The notes under the pieces are model-generated. The model was not told where the DNA came from. It saw only the letters and a list, made by a program, of their open reading frames with translations, and did not search any database. DNA of 64,000 nt, taken from Phytohabitans maris. GTDB lineage: Bacteria > Actinomycetota > Actinomycetes > Mycobacteriales > Micromonosporaceae. Below, in pieces: positions 53,224 through 61,989 of the stretch (its first letter is position 1; each line of letters begins with the position of its first letter). A program made the translations under genes and the position numbers. The stretch spans positions 1 to 64,000 of the forward strand of contig NZ_JAVHUY010000018.1 of the NCBI RefSeq assembly GCF_031085175.1, written 5' to 3'.

Positions 53224-53558
53224 CCGCCGACGTGTACGCGGCGGTGCACGCCGCGGCGAACTGGCTGGACGAACACAACGGCGCCGGCCACACCGAGCTC
53301 ATGGCCCGCATCCTCAAGGTCACCGAGGAGGCGGGCGAGGTCGCCGCGGCGTGGATCGGCGCGACCGGTCAGAACCCGCGCAAGGGCGTCACGCACACCT
53401 ATGGCGACGTGGCCGCCGAGTTGGCCGACGTCGCGTTCACCGCCCTCGTGGCGATCGATTCCCTCGGCTTCGACCCGGCCGATGTCGTCGCCGCCTGTGC
53501 GGCGAAGGTGACCGGCCGCCTCGACGTCCCGGCAATGTCCGGAGGTACCCACTCATGA
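53220..53558 (+). CDS. MazG-like family protein
   Basis: This 112-residue helical protein has the NTP pyrophosphohydrolase pattern KVTEEAGEVAAAWIG (about 33-47) and ELADVAFTALVAI (about 66-78), the metal-binding E/D pairs of MazG-like proteins. It probably hydrolyses a nucleotide during element replication or as house-cleaning. It is coupled on both sides by ATGA overlaps. It is the second MazG-type gene of the element and is distinct from the one at 48839. Confidence 0.8.
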   Translation: MTADVYAAVHAAANWLDEHNGAGHTELMARILKVTEEAGEVAAAWIGATGQNPRKGVTHTYGDVAAELADVAFTALVAIDSLGFDPADVVAACAAKVTGRLDVPAMSGGTHS

Positions 53559-55009
53559 TCACCTTTCGAAATCCGCATGTGGCCGACCCGGACGCGGACC
53601 TGACCCGGTCGGTCCGGCACACGTCCGTGATCCGGCAGGTCTTCTACGTCGTCGTGCTGCTGGTGGCGCTGGCCGGTCAGGTGCTCGGCGCGCACGAGGC
53701 CCTCGGGATCCCGATCGGGTTCGCGGTCCCGGCGGTGGTGGCGTTGGAGTTGGGCGGCATCGTGGTGCTGTCCAACGCCGACGTGCGGCGCCGGCTCGGT
53801 GAGCGGGCCGTCGCATCCCGGATCCTGTCGGCTGGGATCGCGGCCGGTGCGGTCGCGTTCAACCTGGCCACCCACTCCGATCGGCTGTTGGGGGCGTTCT
53901 TCGGCGGCATGTCCGCGTTGGGCTATCTGGTGTGGCTGATGCACACCGAGAACCAGCGCCGCGACCGGCTCCGCGCCACGGGCGCCCTGCCGCCGACCAC
54001 ACCGGCGTACGAGCTGGTTGGGCACTGGCTGCGCCACCCCGTGCTTACCCTGAAGGCCAGGAGCCTGGCCAAGGCCAACCCCGCCCTCGGCCTGTACGGG
54101 TCGCTGGATGCGGCCCGGACGCAGGCCCGCAGCGAGCGGCGGCAGGCCGCGATCGCGAAGGTGCTGCACCGCAAGATCCGCACCGCGGTCGATCCGGTCA
54201 CCGCGGACATCGCCACCGCCAGCTACAACCTCGATGAGGTCGCCGCCCGCCTAGCCGCCAGCGCCGACTACGACGCGCTGACCTCGCTGATCAGCACCGA
54301 CCTGCACCCGACCCGGCTGGTCAACTCCGACGCCGATCTCGTCACGCAGCTCGAACGAGCACGCGAGGCAGAAGCCACCGCGCTGGCATCCGCACGAGAC
54401 GCCAAGGCGGAGGCGGAGCGGCTGGGCACCGAGGTGACCACTCTGGCAGCCGAGGCCGCCACCACAACGCAGGCATTGGATGGCGAGCGGGCGCGGCACG
54501 CCGAGACGGCGGCCGAGCTGACCGCGGCGCTGGCGCGGGCCGAGGCCGAAGCGCAGCACCGCGACGCCGCCGACGCCCGCCTCGACACCCTCGTCGCCCA
54601 AATGGCCGGACTGGAGCAGGCCCGGCACGCGGCCGAGACCGAGACCGCGCAGGCCCTCGACACGGCCGCTGGGCTGGCCCGTGAAAACGAGGCCCTGAGC
54701 GCCCGCCTCGCCGAGGCCGAGGCACACGTCGCCCGGCTCACCGCCCAGGCCGTCGAGCAGGCCAAGCCCACTGTCCGGGCAACGGCGAAGCGGCAGCCCA
54801 GCGCTGCTGAGCGGGTCGCGAAAGCGATCGCGCGTAGCCCTCGGGCAAGTGACGCCACCATCGCCGCCCGGCTCGACCTTTCCGAGGCCACCGTGCGGCG
54901 GCACCGTCGACAGGCTGTCGACAGCGTGTCGACAGCCAGCGAGACGCCAGAGACCAAAACGGGTCGCGTGGTGGAGCTGCCCGAGCGACGTAACGCGGCG
55001 GTGGCGTGA
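53555..55009 (+). CDS. DUF2637-type membrane protein with coiled coil and HTH
   Basis: The 484-residue protein has about four N-terminal membrane helices (25-125), the DUF2637 module common in actinomycete mobile elements. A long Ala/Glu-rich coiled coil follows (about 265-405). A C-terminal helix-turn-helix (about 415-450, SPRASDATIAARLDLSEATVRRHRR) resembles plasmid regulatory domains. It may tether element DNA or the transfer apparatus to the membrane (inference). It overlaps the next gene by one base. Confidence 0.75.
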   Translation: MITFRNPHVADPDADLTRSVRHTSVIRQVFYVVVLLVALAGQVLGAHEALGIPIGFAVPAVVALELGGIVVLSNADVRRRLGERAVASRILSAGIAAGAVAFNLATHSDRLLGAFFGGMSALGYLVWLMHTENQRRDRLRATGALPPTTPAYELVGHWLRHPVLTLKARSLAKANPALGLYGSLDAARTQARSERRQAAIAKVLHRKIRTAVDPVTADIATASYNLDEVAARLAASADYDALTSLISTDLHPTRLVNSDADLVTQLERAREAEATALASARDAKAEAERLGTEVTTLAAEAATTTQALDGERARHAETAAELTAALARAEAEAQHRDAADARLDTLVAQMAGLEQARHAAETETAQALDTAAGLARENEALSARLAEAEAHVARLTAQAVEQAKPTVRATAKRQPSAAERVAKAIARSPRASDATIAARLDLSEATVRRHRRQAVDSVSTASETPETKTGRVVELPERRNAAVA

Positions 55010-55278
55010 TGGCCCGCCGCAGACCACGGACCCGCCGCGCCCGCCGTAACCGCGGCGGTCGCCTCGTCTGGCGCTTCCTGCTCGGCCAGCCGCTGGACGG
55101 GCGCCGCTACTCGGACGCCACGTTCTGGCGCCGCGGCGGCAGGATCCGCCGACACCCATGGGTGTTCACCTGGACCTGGTGGACCCTCGCCGCGGGCTGG
55201 CAACGCGCCGGCATCCGCCTGGCCGCCGTGGTCGTGCTGCTCACAGCCACACTCGCGGCCTTGGCGCTGGCCGCCTGA
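55009..55278 (+). CDS. small basic membrane protein
   Basis: The 89-residue protein has a very basic N-terminus (RRRPRTRRARRNRGGR), a Trp-rich middle and one C-terminal hydrophobic helix (about 70-89). The start ATG shares a base with the preceding stop (TGATG). Small basic membrane proteins are frequent in AICE spread (Spd) clusters, and a role in intra-mycelial spreading is possible but unproven. Confidence 0.6.
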   Translation: MARRRPRTRRARRNRGGRLVWRFLLGQPLDGRRYSDATFWRRGGRIRRHPWVFTWTWWTLAAGWQRAGIRLAAVVVLLTATLAALALAA

Positions 55279-55393
55279 CCTCGATCGCAGGGCTAGCAGC
55301 ACCCATAGCCCTGTCCGGGAGCGCGGCCCATGGCCTAGGAAACCGTGCCGCGCTCCCGGTCACCGTCACGAACCCGAAAGGGGGTTCGATCCG

Positions 55394-55558
55394 ATGGCCA
55401 ACGCTACCCCGCCACCCGGTTGTACCTGCGGCTACACCGGCCGCTGCCGCGGCTGCGGCCGGCTCATCGCCGCGACCGCGACCCGCGAGGGTCGCTCGCC
55501 GGCCCAACGCACCGGCATCGCCGCACTCACCCGCCTGTCCACTAAGGACGCCGCGTAG
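55394..55558 (+). CDS. 54-residue zinc-ribbon-like protein
   Basis: The frame from ATG 55394 to TAG 55556-55558 encodes a protein with [14 protein letters not shown] near the N-terminus, a CxC...CxxC cluster that could bind zinc. AAAGGGGG precedes the start by about 9 nt. It fits the compact spacing of the backbone operon. Similar tiny Cys proteins occur at 52514 and 59425. Confidence 0.6.
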   Translation: MANATPPPGCTCGYTGRCRGCGRLIAATATREGRSPAQRTGIAALTRLSTKDAA

Positions 55559-55656
55559 CCGAGTCCGGCTCTACGCCTTCGCTCCCTTTGTTTCATCCCG
55601 CTGCGGGGTGTGGCGACCGTCCACGCCCCGCGGCCCGTTCAAGCCCCGGGAAGGGG

Positions 55657-56148
55657 ATGTCCACAGTGGCCAACGAACCCGTCATCACGGTCATCGGGAA
55701 CCTGACCGACGACCCCGAGCTGCGTTACACCCCGTCCGGCGCCGCGGTCGCCAAGTTCCGTATCGCGTCGACCCCGCGCACCTTCGACAAGCAGACCAGC
55801 GAGTGGCGCGACGGCGAACCGCTCTTCCTGACCTGCAACATCTGGCGCGACTCGGCCGAGCACGTGGCCGAGTCGCTCAAGCGCGGCACCCGCGTCATCG
55901 TGCACGGCCGGCTGCGGCAGCGCTCCTACGAGACCCGCGAGGGCGAGAAGCGCACCGTGTACGAGCTGGAAGTCGACGAGATCGGCCCGTCGCTGCGCTA
56001 CGCCACCGCCGCCGTGCAGCGGATGACCCGCACCAACGGCAGCACCACGGCGGCGCCGGCCGCGCAGGGCGACGACCCGTGGTCGGTGCCCGCCTCCACC
56101 GCCGCACCCGCCAGCGGTGGTTCGTTCGACGACGAGCCGCCGTTCTAG
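55657..56148 (+). CDS. ssb: single-stranded DNA-binding protein
   Basis: This 163-residue SSB has the OB fold (about 8-115: [57 protein letters not shown]) and an acidic C-terminal tip DDEPPF that contacts partner proteins. It is an element-borne copy for replication or transfer, not the chromosomal ssb, judging by its neighbours. ATG 55657 is adjacent to GGGAAGGGG; GTG 55666 is an alternative start with better spacing. Confidence 0.9.
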   Translation: MSTVANEPVITVIGNLTDDPELRYTPSGAAVAKFRIASTPRTFDKQTSEWRDGEPLFLTCNIWRDSAEHVAESLKRGTRVIVHGRLRQRSYETREGEKRTVYELEVDEIGPSLRYATAAVQRMTRTNGSTTAAPAAQGDDPWSVPASTAAPASGGSFDDEPPF

Positions 56149-56237
56149 CCCCCGCTGGCCGGTCGCCGCGGCGGCGCTGCGGCCGGCCTCGCCTCAGGGC
56201 ACCCCTGTCCGAGACACGGATCGGAGAGCACAGCCTG

Positions 56238-56765
56238 ATGAAGACGTTGGAGCCCGAGCAGTGGCGCGTTCTGGGCCGCATGGTCTCCCTGTGCGGCGCC
56301 CGGGCGCGGCTGGGCGAGATGTTGAAGTCGCAGGACGCCAGCCCGGAAGCGGTCAGCGACATGGCCGAGCGTGGCCTGATCCTGGCCACGCTGGACGGTG
56401 AGCAGATCGACCTCACGCCGGGGCTGATCAAGACGCACCGCCGCAGCATGTTCCTGCACCTGGCCCCGGCGGGCGAGAGCTACTACTGGAACGACCCGCA
56501 CCGGGTGCTGCGTTCGCTCGGCCGGACCACCCACGGCCTGACCCTGACCTACCTGCTCGGCATGATCCTGTTCGAGGACATCGCCGAGCTGCACCGCGAG
56601 GGCATGCTCTACGCCCTGACCGAGGACGACACAATCGACCTCAGCGAGGCGCGCCAACCGTTTGCTGGTAGTTCCAAGCTCATCCTGCCCGGTGGCGCAG
56701 AGGTGTGGATCGACGTCGTGATCGTCCGGACCACCAACAAGGGTCAGCTCTACTGCGAACGCTGA
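56238..56765 (+). CDS. hypothetical protein of the element backbone
   Basis: I do not recognise this 175-residue protein. It is soluble, with a helical first half (LEPEQWRVLGRMVSLCGARARLGEMLKSQ) that may contain a winged helix, and a C-terminal strand-rich part. AGTTCC-AAG near 56670 shows no frame disruption. It lies between ssb and a strong terminator, so it ends the first backbone transcription unit. Confidence 0.55.
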   Translation: MKTLEPEQWRVLGRMVSLCGARARLGEMLKSQDASPEAVSDMAERGLILATLDGEQIDLTPGLIKTHRRSMFLHLAPAGESYYWNDPHRVLRSLGRTTHGLTLTYLLGMILFEDIAELHREGMLYALTEDDTIDLSEARQPFAGSSKLILPGGAEVWIDVVIVRTTNKGQLYCER

Positions 56766-56839
56766 CCGCTGCTGCTCAACCTGCTGCGGGCCGGGTGTGT
56801 TCTTCCACCCCCGGTCCGCAGCGTGGATCTGTCGCTTCC

Positions 56840-56871
56840 GCCGGCAGGTGCAACGCCTGCCGGCTTTGTTT
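56840..56871 (+). terminator. rho-independent terminator
   Basis: GCCGGCAGG and CCTGCCGGC form a perfect 9-bp stem with a 7-nt loop, followed by TTTGTTT. It separates the ssb unit from the transfer unit. Confidence 0.88.
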
Positions 56872-56965
56872 GTCTCGCCGGTCCGGTGACGCGCCGCGTC
56901 CCGCTGGCAAGTCGACGCGTCGGGTCCGCGGTGGATCCGACGCTTGGGACTTGGAAAGGATATTG

Positions 56966-57331
56966 ATGGCTCGCCGTCTGATCCCCGACGCCGATATCCG
57001 CAACGACGAAGACCTGCTCAACATGCTGGAAGGCATCCGCGCTGTTGGCCTGGCCGGGCACGACGAGATCGACGAGTTGGCCGGGCTGATCCGGGTGAAG
57101 ATCGAACGGTATGGCCGCCGCAACGGCCTGTCCCGGATGCGGGCGAAGTTCTGGGGCCGCCAGGTCGCCCGCCCCCTCGTGCGCGCGGCCGACGAGATGC
57201 TCGCGGTCGCCGCCTACGCGCGGGTGTGCCGCAACCGGTTCGAGGCGTTCCTGATCGCCTTGGACGACGAGAAGCCCGGCGCCGGTGACTTCACCGTCCG
57301 CGCCCGCGACAACGGCAGCAGGGCTGCCTGA
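56966..57331 (+). CDS. TraA-like plasmid transfer-associated protein
   Basis: The 121-residue helical protein has a basic middle (RVKIERYGRRNGLSRMRAKFWGR) and ends with a helix containing ADEMLAVAAYARVCRNRFEAFL. Its size, its place directly before the FtsK gene (one-base TGATG overlap) and its style fit the small TraA-type proteins before TraB in actinomycete elements. The family call is weak. It begins the transfer unit after the terminator; GGAAAGG precedes its start. Confidence 0.55.
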   Translation: MARRLIPDADIRNDEDLLNMLEGIRAVGLAGHDEIDELAGLIRVKIERYGRRNGLSRMRAKFWGRQVARPLVRAADEMLAVAAYARVCRNRFEAFLIALDDEKPGAGDFTVRARDNGSRAA

Positions 57332-59364
57332 TGGCCCGGCAGAGCCGCGGTATCCGTGGCACCGACGTGGCGCGGGGCGCCTACCGCGAAGTGAAGCAAA
57401 GCCCGTGGCCGTACGTGATCCCACCGATCGCGGCGGTGGGCAACCTGATCCTGTCCGGGATCCTGTCGCTGATCTGGGGCGCCTACGCCCAGCCCACCGT
57501 GTGGGAAGTGGCATGGCGGGCCGCGCTCGTGCTCGGCTGCTCCGCGGCGATCGTGTGGACCACTTGGGGTGTCGGTCGGGCTCGGAAGATGGAGCTGCGG
57601 GCCGCGTCGCTGCTGATGGCCACCGGCTCGTGTGTGGGCCTGTTCGTGCTCACCTTCCGCGGCTGGTCCCGCGATTCGGTGCTGGTCTACCTGCTGGTGA
57701 TGGTCACCGCCTCGATCCTGCTGGCCACAACCAAGCTGCTGCGCGGCGACGGCACCGACGCCCGCGCGAACCTGTTCGGCGAACTGGGCGAGCGGGTCAA
57801 GGAGTTGCAGGACGTCGGTCAGACCGGCAGGCCGAAGGTGGTCGACGGCCGGATCGTGACGCACACCGAGATGGTGCCCGGCGCCGACTTCAACAGCCTG
57901 GCCAAGCCGGATGTCCGCACCGCGATCGCCTCGGCGCTCGATGTGCCGCCGGGCGGGGTGCGGATGGTGAGGAATCGGAACACGCCCCGGGTGGGGCGGA
58001 TGGAGGTGTCCCCTGTGGACATGCTCGAACACCCGCCGGCCTGGCCCGGCCTGTCCGCCCCCGGCGGCACCATCGGAGCGCCGATCCGGCTGGCGGTTTA
58101 CCAGACCGGTGCGCCGATCCCGCTGCTGCTGCCCGGTAACCCGGCCGCCGGGCAGAACCCGATCGGGGTTCTGCTGCTGCTCGGGCAGTCCGGATCCGGC
58201 AAGACCGAGCTGCAGCTCATGCTGGCTGCCGAAGCGCGTTCCCGCGCGGACAGCGAGGTCGTCTACATCGACGGCCGCAAGGGACTCCAGTTGCCGCGGG
58301 CGTTCCGGGACGCGATGCACGTGTTCATCCACCGCGCCGACGAGGGCGAGCGCTATCTCGACGGGCTGATCCCGGATGTCGCCAAGCGGGCCGGGCAGAT
58401 CGGCGGACACGGGCACGAGCAGTGGACGGCCGGGTGCCGTCGGTGCCCGCCGTTCCGGGTGGTGATCGTGGATGAGGCGAGCAAGTTCGTCGAGTCCGAG
58501 GACACCCTGGTCGAGCTGGCCGAGTCGGTCCGCTCGGTCGGCGTGTTCGTCCTGCTGGGCATCCAGCGGGCGACCGGCGACCGGATGCCTACTAGCGTCC
58601 GGACCACGGTCGGCGGCGTGATCTGCATGGGCGTGCGGGACGTGGGCGAGGGCGCCCGGGTGCTGTCCGAGGAGACCATCGAGGCCGGTGCGGACCCGGG
58701 GTGGAAGAACCGCAAGCCCGGCGCCCTGTACGCCGAGCTGCCGGGCACTGACCCGGACGACTGGTCCCTGCCCGGCCGCACCTTCAAGCCGGACCGGGAT
58801 GCGGTCATCGCCGAACTCGTCGCCCACCTGGCCGGCACCGGTCAGAGCACGACCACGCCGGCCGCGGCACCGGCACCGGCGCCGGCCGTCCCGCTGCCGC
58901 GGGCAGCCGCAGCCATGCCGGAGCGGGAGCGGGCAGGCGAGGACGACGCGGACGACCCGGACGCCGACAACGATCCCGAGTTGGCGCCGCCTCCGGTCGA
59001 TCCGGAGTGCCCGCCGGACGCCGACCCGTACGATCCGATCACCGTCCCGGTACGGGAGCGGATCCCGCTCGACCTCGACCCGGAGGACGGCCGACAGTAC
59101 ACCCCGACTGAGATCCGGCTGATGGTCCGCACCACGATCCTGGCCGCCTACGAGCGAGGCACGCGGCAGGTACGGCCGTCCAACTTCGCCCCGCTCGTCG
59201 ACAAGGTCGGCGACGAAGGACTCAAGCCACCGACCCTGAGCAAGATCCTCGGCGAGTTCTGCCAAGGACCGGCGCCGCTGCTGCGCCGGTCCGAGGACCG
59301 CGGCGTGTACGAAATCCTTCCGCCGCAGGGCAGCCCGAGCCCGGCGCTCGCCGAGGCCGCCTGA
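57331..59364 (+). CDS. traB: FtsK/SpoIIIE-type DNA translocase (TraB/TraSA-like)
   Basis: The 677-residue protein is the single-protein conjugation motor of AICEs, which moves double-stranded DNA between hyphae as a membrane hexamer. Four N-terminal membrane helices (about 25-130) are followed by the motor domain with Walker A GQSGSGKT (285-292) and Walker B VVIVDEASKF (about 377-386). A linker rich in Ala/Pro/Asp and a C-terminal winged-helix-like domain (about 590-670) follow. The last should bind the clt repeats; a candidate array lies 290 bp downstream. Confidence 0.93.
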   Translation: MARQSRGIRGTDVARGAYREVKQSPWPYVIPPIAAVGNLILSGILSLIWGAYAQPTVWEVAWRAALVLGCSAAIVWTTWGVGRARKMELRAASLLMATGSCVGLFVLTFRGWSRDSVLVYLLVMVTASILLATTKLLRGDGTDARANLFGELGERVKELQDVGQTGRPKVVDGRIVTHTEMVPGADFNSLAKPDVRTAIASALDVPPGGVRMVRNRNTPRVGRMEVSPVDMLEHPPAWPGLSAPGGTIGAPIRLAVYQTGAPIPLLLPGNPAAGQNPIGVLLLLGQSGSGKTELQLMLAAEARSRADSEVVYIDGRKGLQLPRAFRDAMHVFIHRADEGERYLDGLIPDVAKRAGQIGGHGHEQWTAGCRRCPPFRVVIVDEASKFVESEDTLVELAESVRSVGVFVLLGIQRATGDRMPTSVRTTVGGVICMGVRDVGEGARVLSEETIEAGADPGWKNRKPGALYAELPGTDPDDWSLPGRTFKPDRDAVIAELVAHLAGTGQSTTTPAAAPAPAPAVPLPRAAAAMPERERAGEDDADDPDADNDPELAPPPVDPECPPDADPYDPITVPVRERIPLDLDPEDGRQYTPTEIRLMVRTTILAAYERGTRQVRPSNFAPLVDKVGDEGLKPPTLSKILGEFCQGPAPLLRRSEDRGVYEILPPQGSPSPALAEAA

Positions 59365-59424
59365 ACCCGGGCGCCCGCTGTCCACCCTTTTCCGAAGTCC
59401 TGTGGCCCGAAAGGGGGCTGTCGC

Positions 59425-59598
59425 ATGCGCACGCCCACCATCGCCAACCGGATCCGCCGGGTCGCCGCGTGGCGGCCCGGCGCCCGGCCCGGCGCCCGCG
59501 TCATCAAGATGCTCTGCCCGCACTGCCACCGCTGGCGCTCGCCGCGGTACTTCCGCCGCTACGGCGGCGGCTGCCGCAAATGCATCGGCACCGGCTGA
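59425..59598 (+). CDS. 57-residue zinc-ribbon-like protein
   Basis: The frame from ATG 59425 to TGA 59596-59598 encodes a very basic protein with LCPHC and CRKC, two CxxC pairs about 20 residues apart, consistent with a small zinc ribbon. AAAGGGGG precedes the start at good distance. It lies between traB and the repeat array, so it is the last gene before the presumed cis transfer site. Confidence 0.6.
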   Translation: MRTPTIANRIRRVAAWRPGARPGARVIKMLCPHCHRWRSPRYFRRYGGGCRKCIGTG

Positions 59599-59655
59599 CC
59601 ACGCCCGCACAACCACCCGCGCCCGTCACGCACAGTCACGCGGACGGACGCGTAT

Positions 59656-59768
59656 TTCACGCGCTTCACGCACTTCACGGACTTCACGCGAGCACCCGGA
59701 AACCCCGCCTACGCGTGCGCGTGCGCGCGCGCGAGCCTCCGTGAAGTCCGTGAAGTGAAGTCCGTGAA
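59656..59768. other. inverted array of 9-bp TTCACG repeats: candidate clt/oriT or origin
   Basis: TTCACG begins at 59656, 59665, 59674 and 59683, an exact 9-bp period. The reverse form CGTGAA begins at 59740, 59749 and 59763, with a partial copy at 59755. The 18 bp at 59671-59688 are the exact complement of 59740-59757. The centre holds alternating GCGTGCGCG-type sequence (about 59711-59733). TraB proteins bind tandem 8-bp repeats at clt in related plasmids, so a TraB-bound clt is the best reading; a replication iteron is the alternative. Confidence 0.75.
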
Positions 59769-59803
59769 GTCAAAGGATCATCTACAGAAAGTGATAGTCA
59801 ATC

Positions 59804-60157
59804 ATGGCTTCCTGGTTCCGCCTCGCCCGGCGCGGCGCCGCCAACGAGTTCGGCCGCCGGCTGTGGCGCTGGTTCGCCGCCTTCGAACTCATCCGCTGGC
59901 TGGCCCGCCGGGTCCTGCCGACCCTGCTGATCCTCGTCGCCCTCGCGGTCGCCGTCTGGCTGGCCGTCCGCGCCGCGGGATGGTGGCTGCCCCGGCTGAC
60001 CGCCCTGGCGGCCATCGCCGGCACCCTGGCCGCCGCCGTGTGGCTGGCCCGCCGCTACCGCTGGGAACTACGCGCCGGCCTGCCCCGCACCGCCGTCGCC
60101 GCTCTCGCCCTCGTCGTGGCCGGCGTGCTCGGCACCGCCGTCTATCACCTGCGCTGA
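59804..60157 (+). CDS. small membrane protein (SpdB-like?)
   Basis: The 117-residue protein has a basic N-terminus and three hydrophobic helices (about 38-55, 62-80 and 95-113) with Trp/Arg between them (LARRYRWELRAGLPRT). Its position after the repeat array and close to traB fits small Spd-type spread proteins, but the homology is not certain. The next gene starts 16 bp after its stop. Confidence 0.6.
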   Translation: MASWFRLARRGAANEFGRRLWRWFAAFELIRWLARRVLPTLLILVALAVAVWLAVRAAGWWLPRLTALAAIAGTLAAAVWLARRYRWELRAGLPRTAVAALALVVAGVLGTAVYHLR

Positions 60158-60173
60158 GGGGAGGTGACCGTCG

Positions 60174-60491
60174 TTGAACGGCTTCGAGACGCTGCCGCTG
60201 TTCGGTGAGCCCGACCGGCCCACCGTCCCGCCGCCACCGGTGGTCAAGGTGCAGTGGTCCAACTACCGCACCGTGGGGCGTGTGCAGTGCATGCACTGTC
60301 TCGCCGTGGCCCACGCCCGACGCGGCACCGGCCCGGTCGACATCCGCGGCGCTCGGCGCCGCCGCACCGGACCCGACGGCGAACTACTGCTGTGCACCGC
60401 ACACGCCGAGGCCAAACACGCCGCCGATGTCGTCGCCGGGCTCGTACCGCCGCCCAAGGGCCGAGCACTAGCGGTACGCCGGGCTGCCTAG
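60174..60491 (+). CDS. hypothetical Cys/His-containing protein
   Basis: The 105-residue protein contains CMHC followed by a distant LLCTAHAEAKHAAD, a possible zinc site. The likely start is TTG 60174, eight bases after GGGGAGG; no ATG or GTG in frame is better. It belongs to the backbone unit before the Prim-Pol gene. Function unknown. Confidence 0.55.
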   Translation: MNGFETLPLFGEPDRPTVPPPPVVKVQWSNYRTVGRVQCMHCLAVAHARRGTGPVDIRGARRRRTGPDGELLLCTAHAEAKHAADVVAGLVPPPKGRALAVRRAA

Positions 60492-60560
60492 CGGCTCACC
60501 TGAGCGCAGCTGACCTGGATTCCCTGCTTCGCACTGCCCATCCGGAAGGGAGGACCCTGC

Positions 60561-61961
60561 ATGCCCGAACACGCGTACCGGGTGCTGGTTACCGGCTCTC
60601 GTACGTGGCCACGACCTGGCGACATCACCACTGCTTTGGACGAGCTGCACGAGCAGCACGGCGGTCGGCTGATCATTGTGCACGGCGCGTGCCCGCGCGG
60701 CGCCGACGCGATCGCGGACGCCTGGTGCCGCCGACGTCGGGTGAACGTCGAGCGGTGGCCGGCGGACTGGTCGATCGGCAACCATGCCGGTCACGTCCGT
60801 AACGCCGCGATGGTGGCCACCGCACCGGCGCTGTGCCTAGCGTTCATCCACGACCGGTCGCCCGGCGCCACCGGCTGCGCCATGCTCGCCAAGGAAGCCA
60901 AGATCCCGACGATTCGGCACCGGCGCGACCAACGGCCCACCGAGATCGCCGCCGCGGTCCGGGCACTGCGGCCGGGCTGGCGGATGTGTACCGGCGGCTG
61001 CGGCTGGCCCGTCGATCCCGCCATCGGCTGCGGCAACCACCCGACCTGCCCGGCACCGGACAACGGCCGCGGCTGGCACGGCGCCGGAGCGGACCTGCTG
61101 CCGGCTGCGTTCGCGCTAGCCCGCGATGGCCTGCCGGTGTTCTGGCTCGGCCGCACCAAACGCCCGGTCGCCAACTGTCCCGCCTGCCCGAAGGTCGAAG
61201 ACGACCCCGACCACGACCCCGAGGCGTGCACCTGTCTGACCTGTCACGGGTTCTACGCCGCCAGCATCGACCCGGACCGGATCGCGGCGATGCACGCCGC
61301 CGTCCCGGGCGGCATGCTCGCCATCCGCACTGGCACCGCATCTGGCCGGGTGGTGATCGACATCGACCCGCGCAACGGCGGCACGGTGCTGCCCGAGCTG
61401 ATGCCGCCCACCCGGTGCGCCCGTACCGGCTCCGGCGGCTGGCACCTGCACTACCGCCACCCCGGCGGCAAGCTCGCCGGCAAGCTGCACGGGCATCCGG
61501 GGATCGACATCAAGGCCGACGGTGGGTACGTCGTCGCCCCACCCTCGATCCACCCGGCCACCCGACAGCCGTACCGGTGGGTGGGGGACCGGCCAGTGAT
61601 TGAGATGCCCCCGCCGCTGATCGTCGCCTGCCGACCCGCCGAGCCGCCGCCAGGCGTCGGCCCGCCCGCCGCGCCGACCCCGACGACGAGGGGACGGGGC
61701 ATCTCATCTGCTGACGCCCTGCTGGCCGCACACCTCGACGCGCTCGCCCGAGCACCCGAAGGCCGACGCCGCACCACGCTCTACGGCGTGGCCCGCGGGG
61801 TCGCCCGGATGGTCGCCGCGGACGCGATCACGTCCGGCGACGCGTACGCCGTGCTCTACCGAGCCGGCCGAGCGGCCGGGCAGAGCGACCGGGACACCCG
61901 CGCCGCGATCGCGGACGGTTTCCGGCACGAATCCGTTGCCACCGAAGGGATCCCCGCGTGA
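60561..61961 (+). CDS. SLOG (DUF2493)-Prim-Pol fusion, element replication protein
   Basis: The 466-residue protein joins two domains. Residues about 5-135 are a SLOG/DUF2493 domain (VLVTGSRTWPRPGDI, IVHGACPRGADAIAD). A Cys-rich linker (CTGGCGWPVDPAIGCG...CPAC) leads to a primase-polymerase domain (about 175-350) with VVIDIDPRNGG (catalytic DxD), SGGWHLHY and GIDIKADGGYVVAPPS. The C-terminal helical tail resembles primase helper domains. Prim-Pol proteins initiate replication of one AICE class. The fused SLOG, a nucleotide-binding sensor fold, is unusual. Confidence 0.85.
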   Translation: MPEHAYRVLVTGSRTWPRPGDITTALDELHEQHGGRLIIVHGACPRGADAIADAWCRRRRVNVERWPADWSIGNHAGHVRNAAMVATAPALCLAFIHDRSPGATGCAMLAKEAKIPTIRHRRDQRPTEIAAAVRALRPGWRMCTGGCGWPVDPAIGCGNHPTCPAPDNGRGWHGAGADLLPAAFALARDGLPVFWLGRTKRPVANCPACPKVEDDPDHDPEACTCLTCHGFYAASIDPDRIAAMHAAVPGGMLAIRTGTASGRVVIDIDPRNGGTVLPELMPPTRCARTGSGGWHLHYRHPGGKLAGKLHGHPGIDIKADGGYVVAPPSIHPATRQPYRWVGDRPVIEMPPPLIVACRPAEPPPGVGPPAAPTPTTRGRGISSADALLAAHLDALARAPEGRRRTTLYGVARGVARMVAADAITSGDAYAVLYRAGRAAGQSDRDTRAAIADGFRHESVATEGIPA

Positions 61962-61989
61962 CCGGCCGCCATCTTGTCGTGACCTGTGG

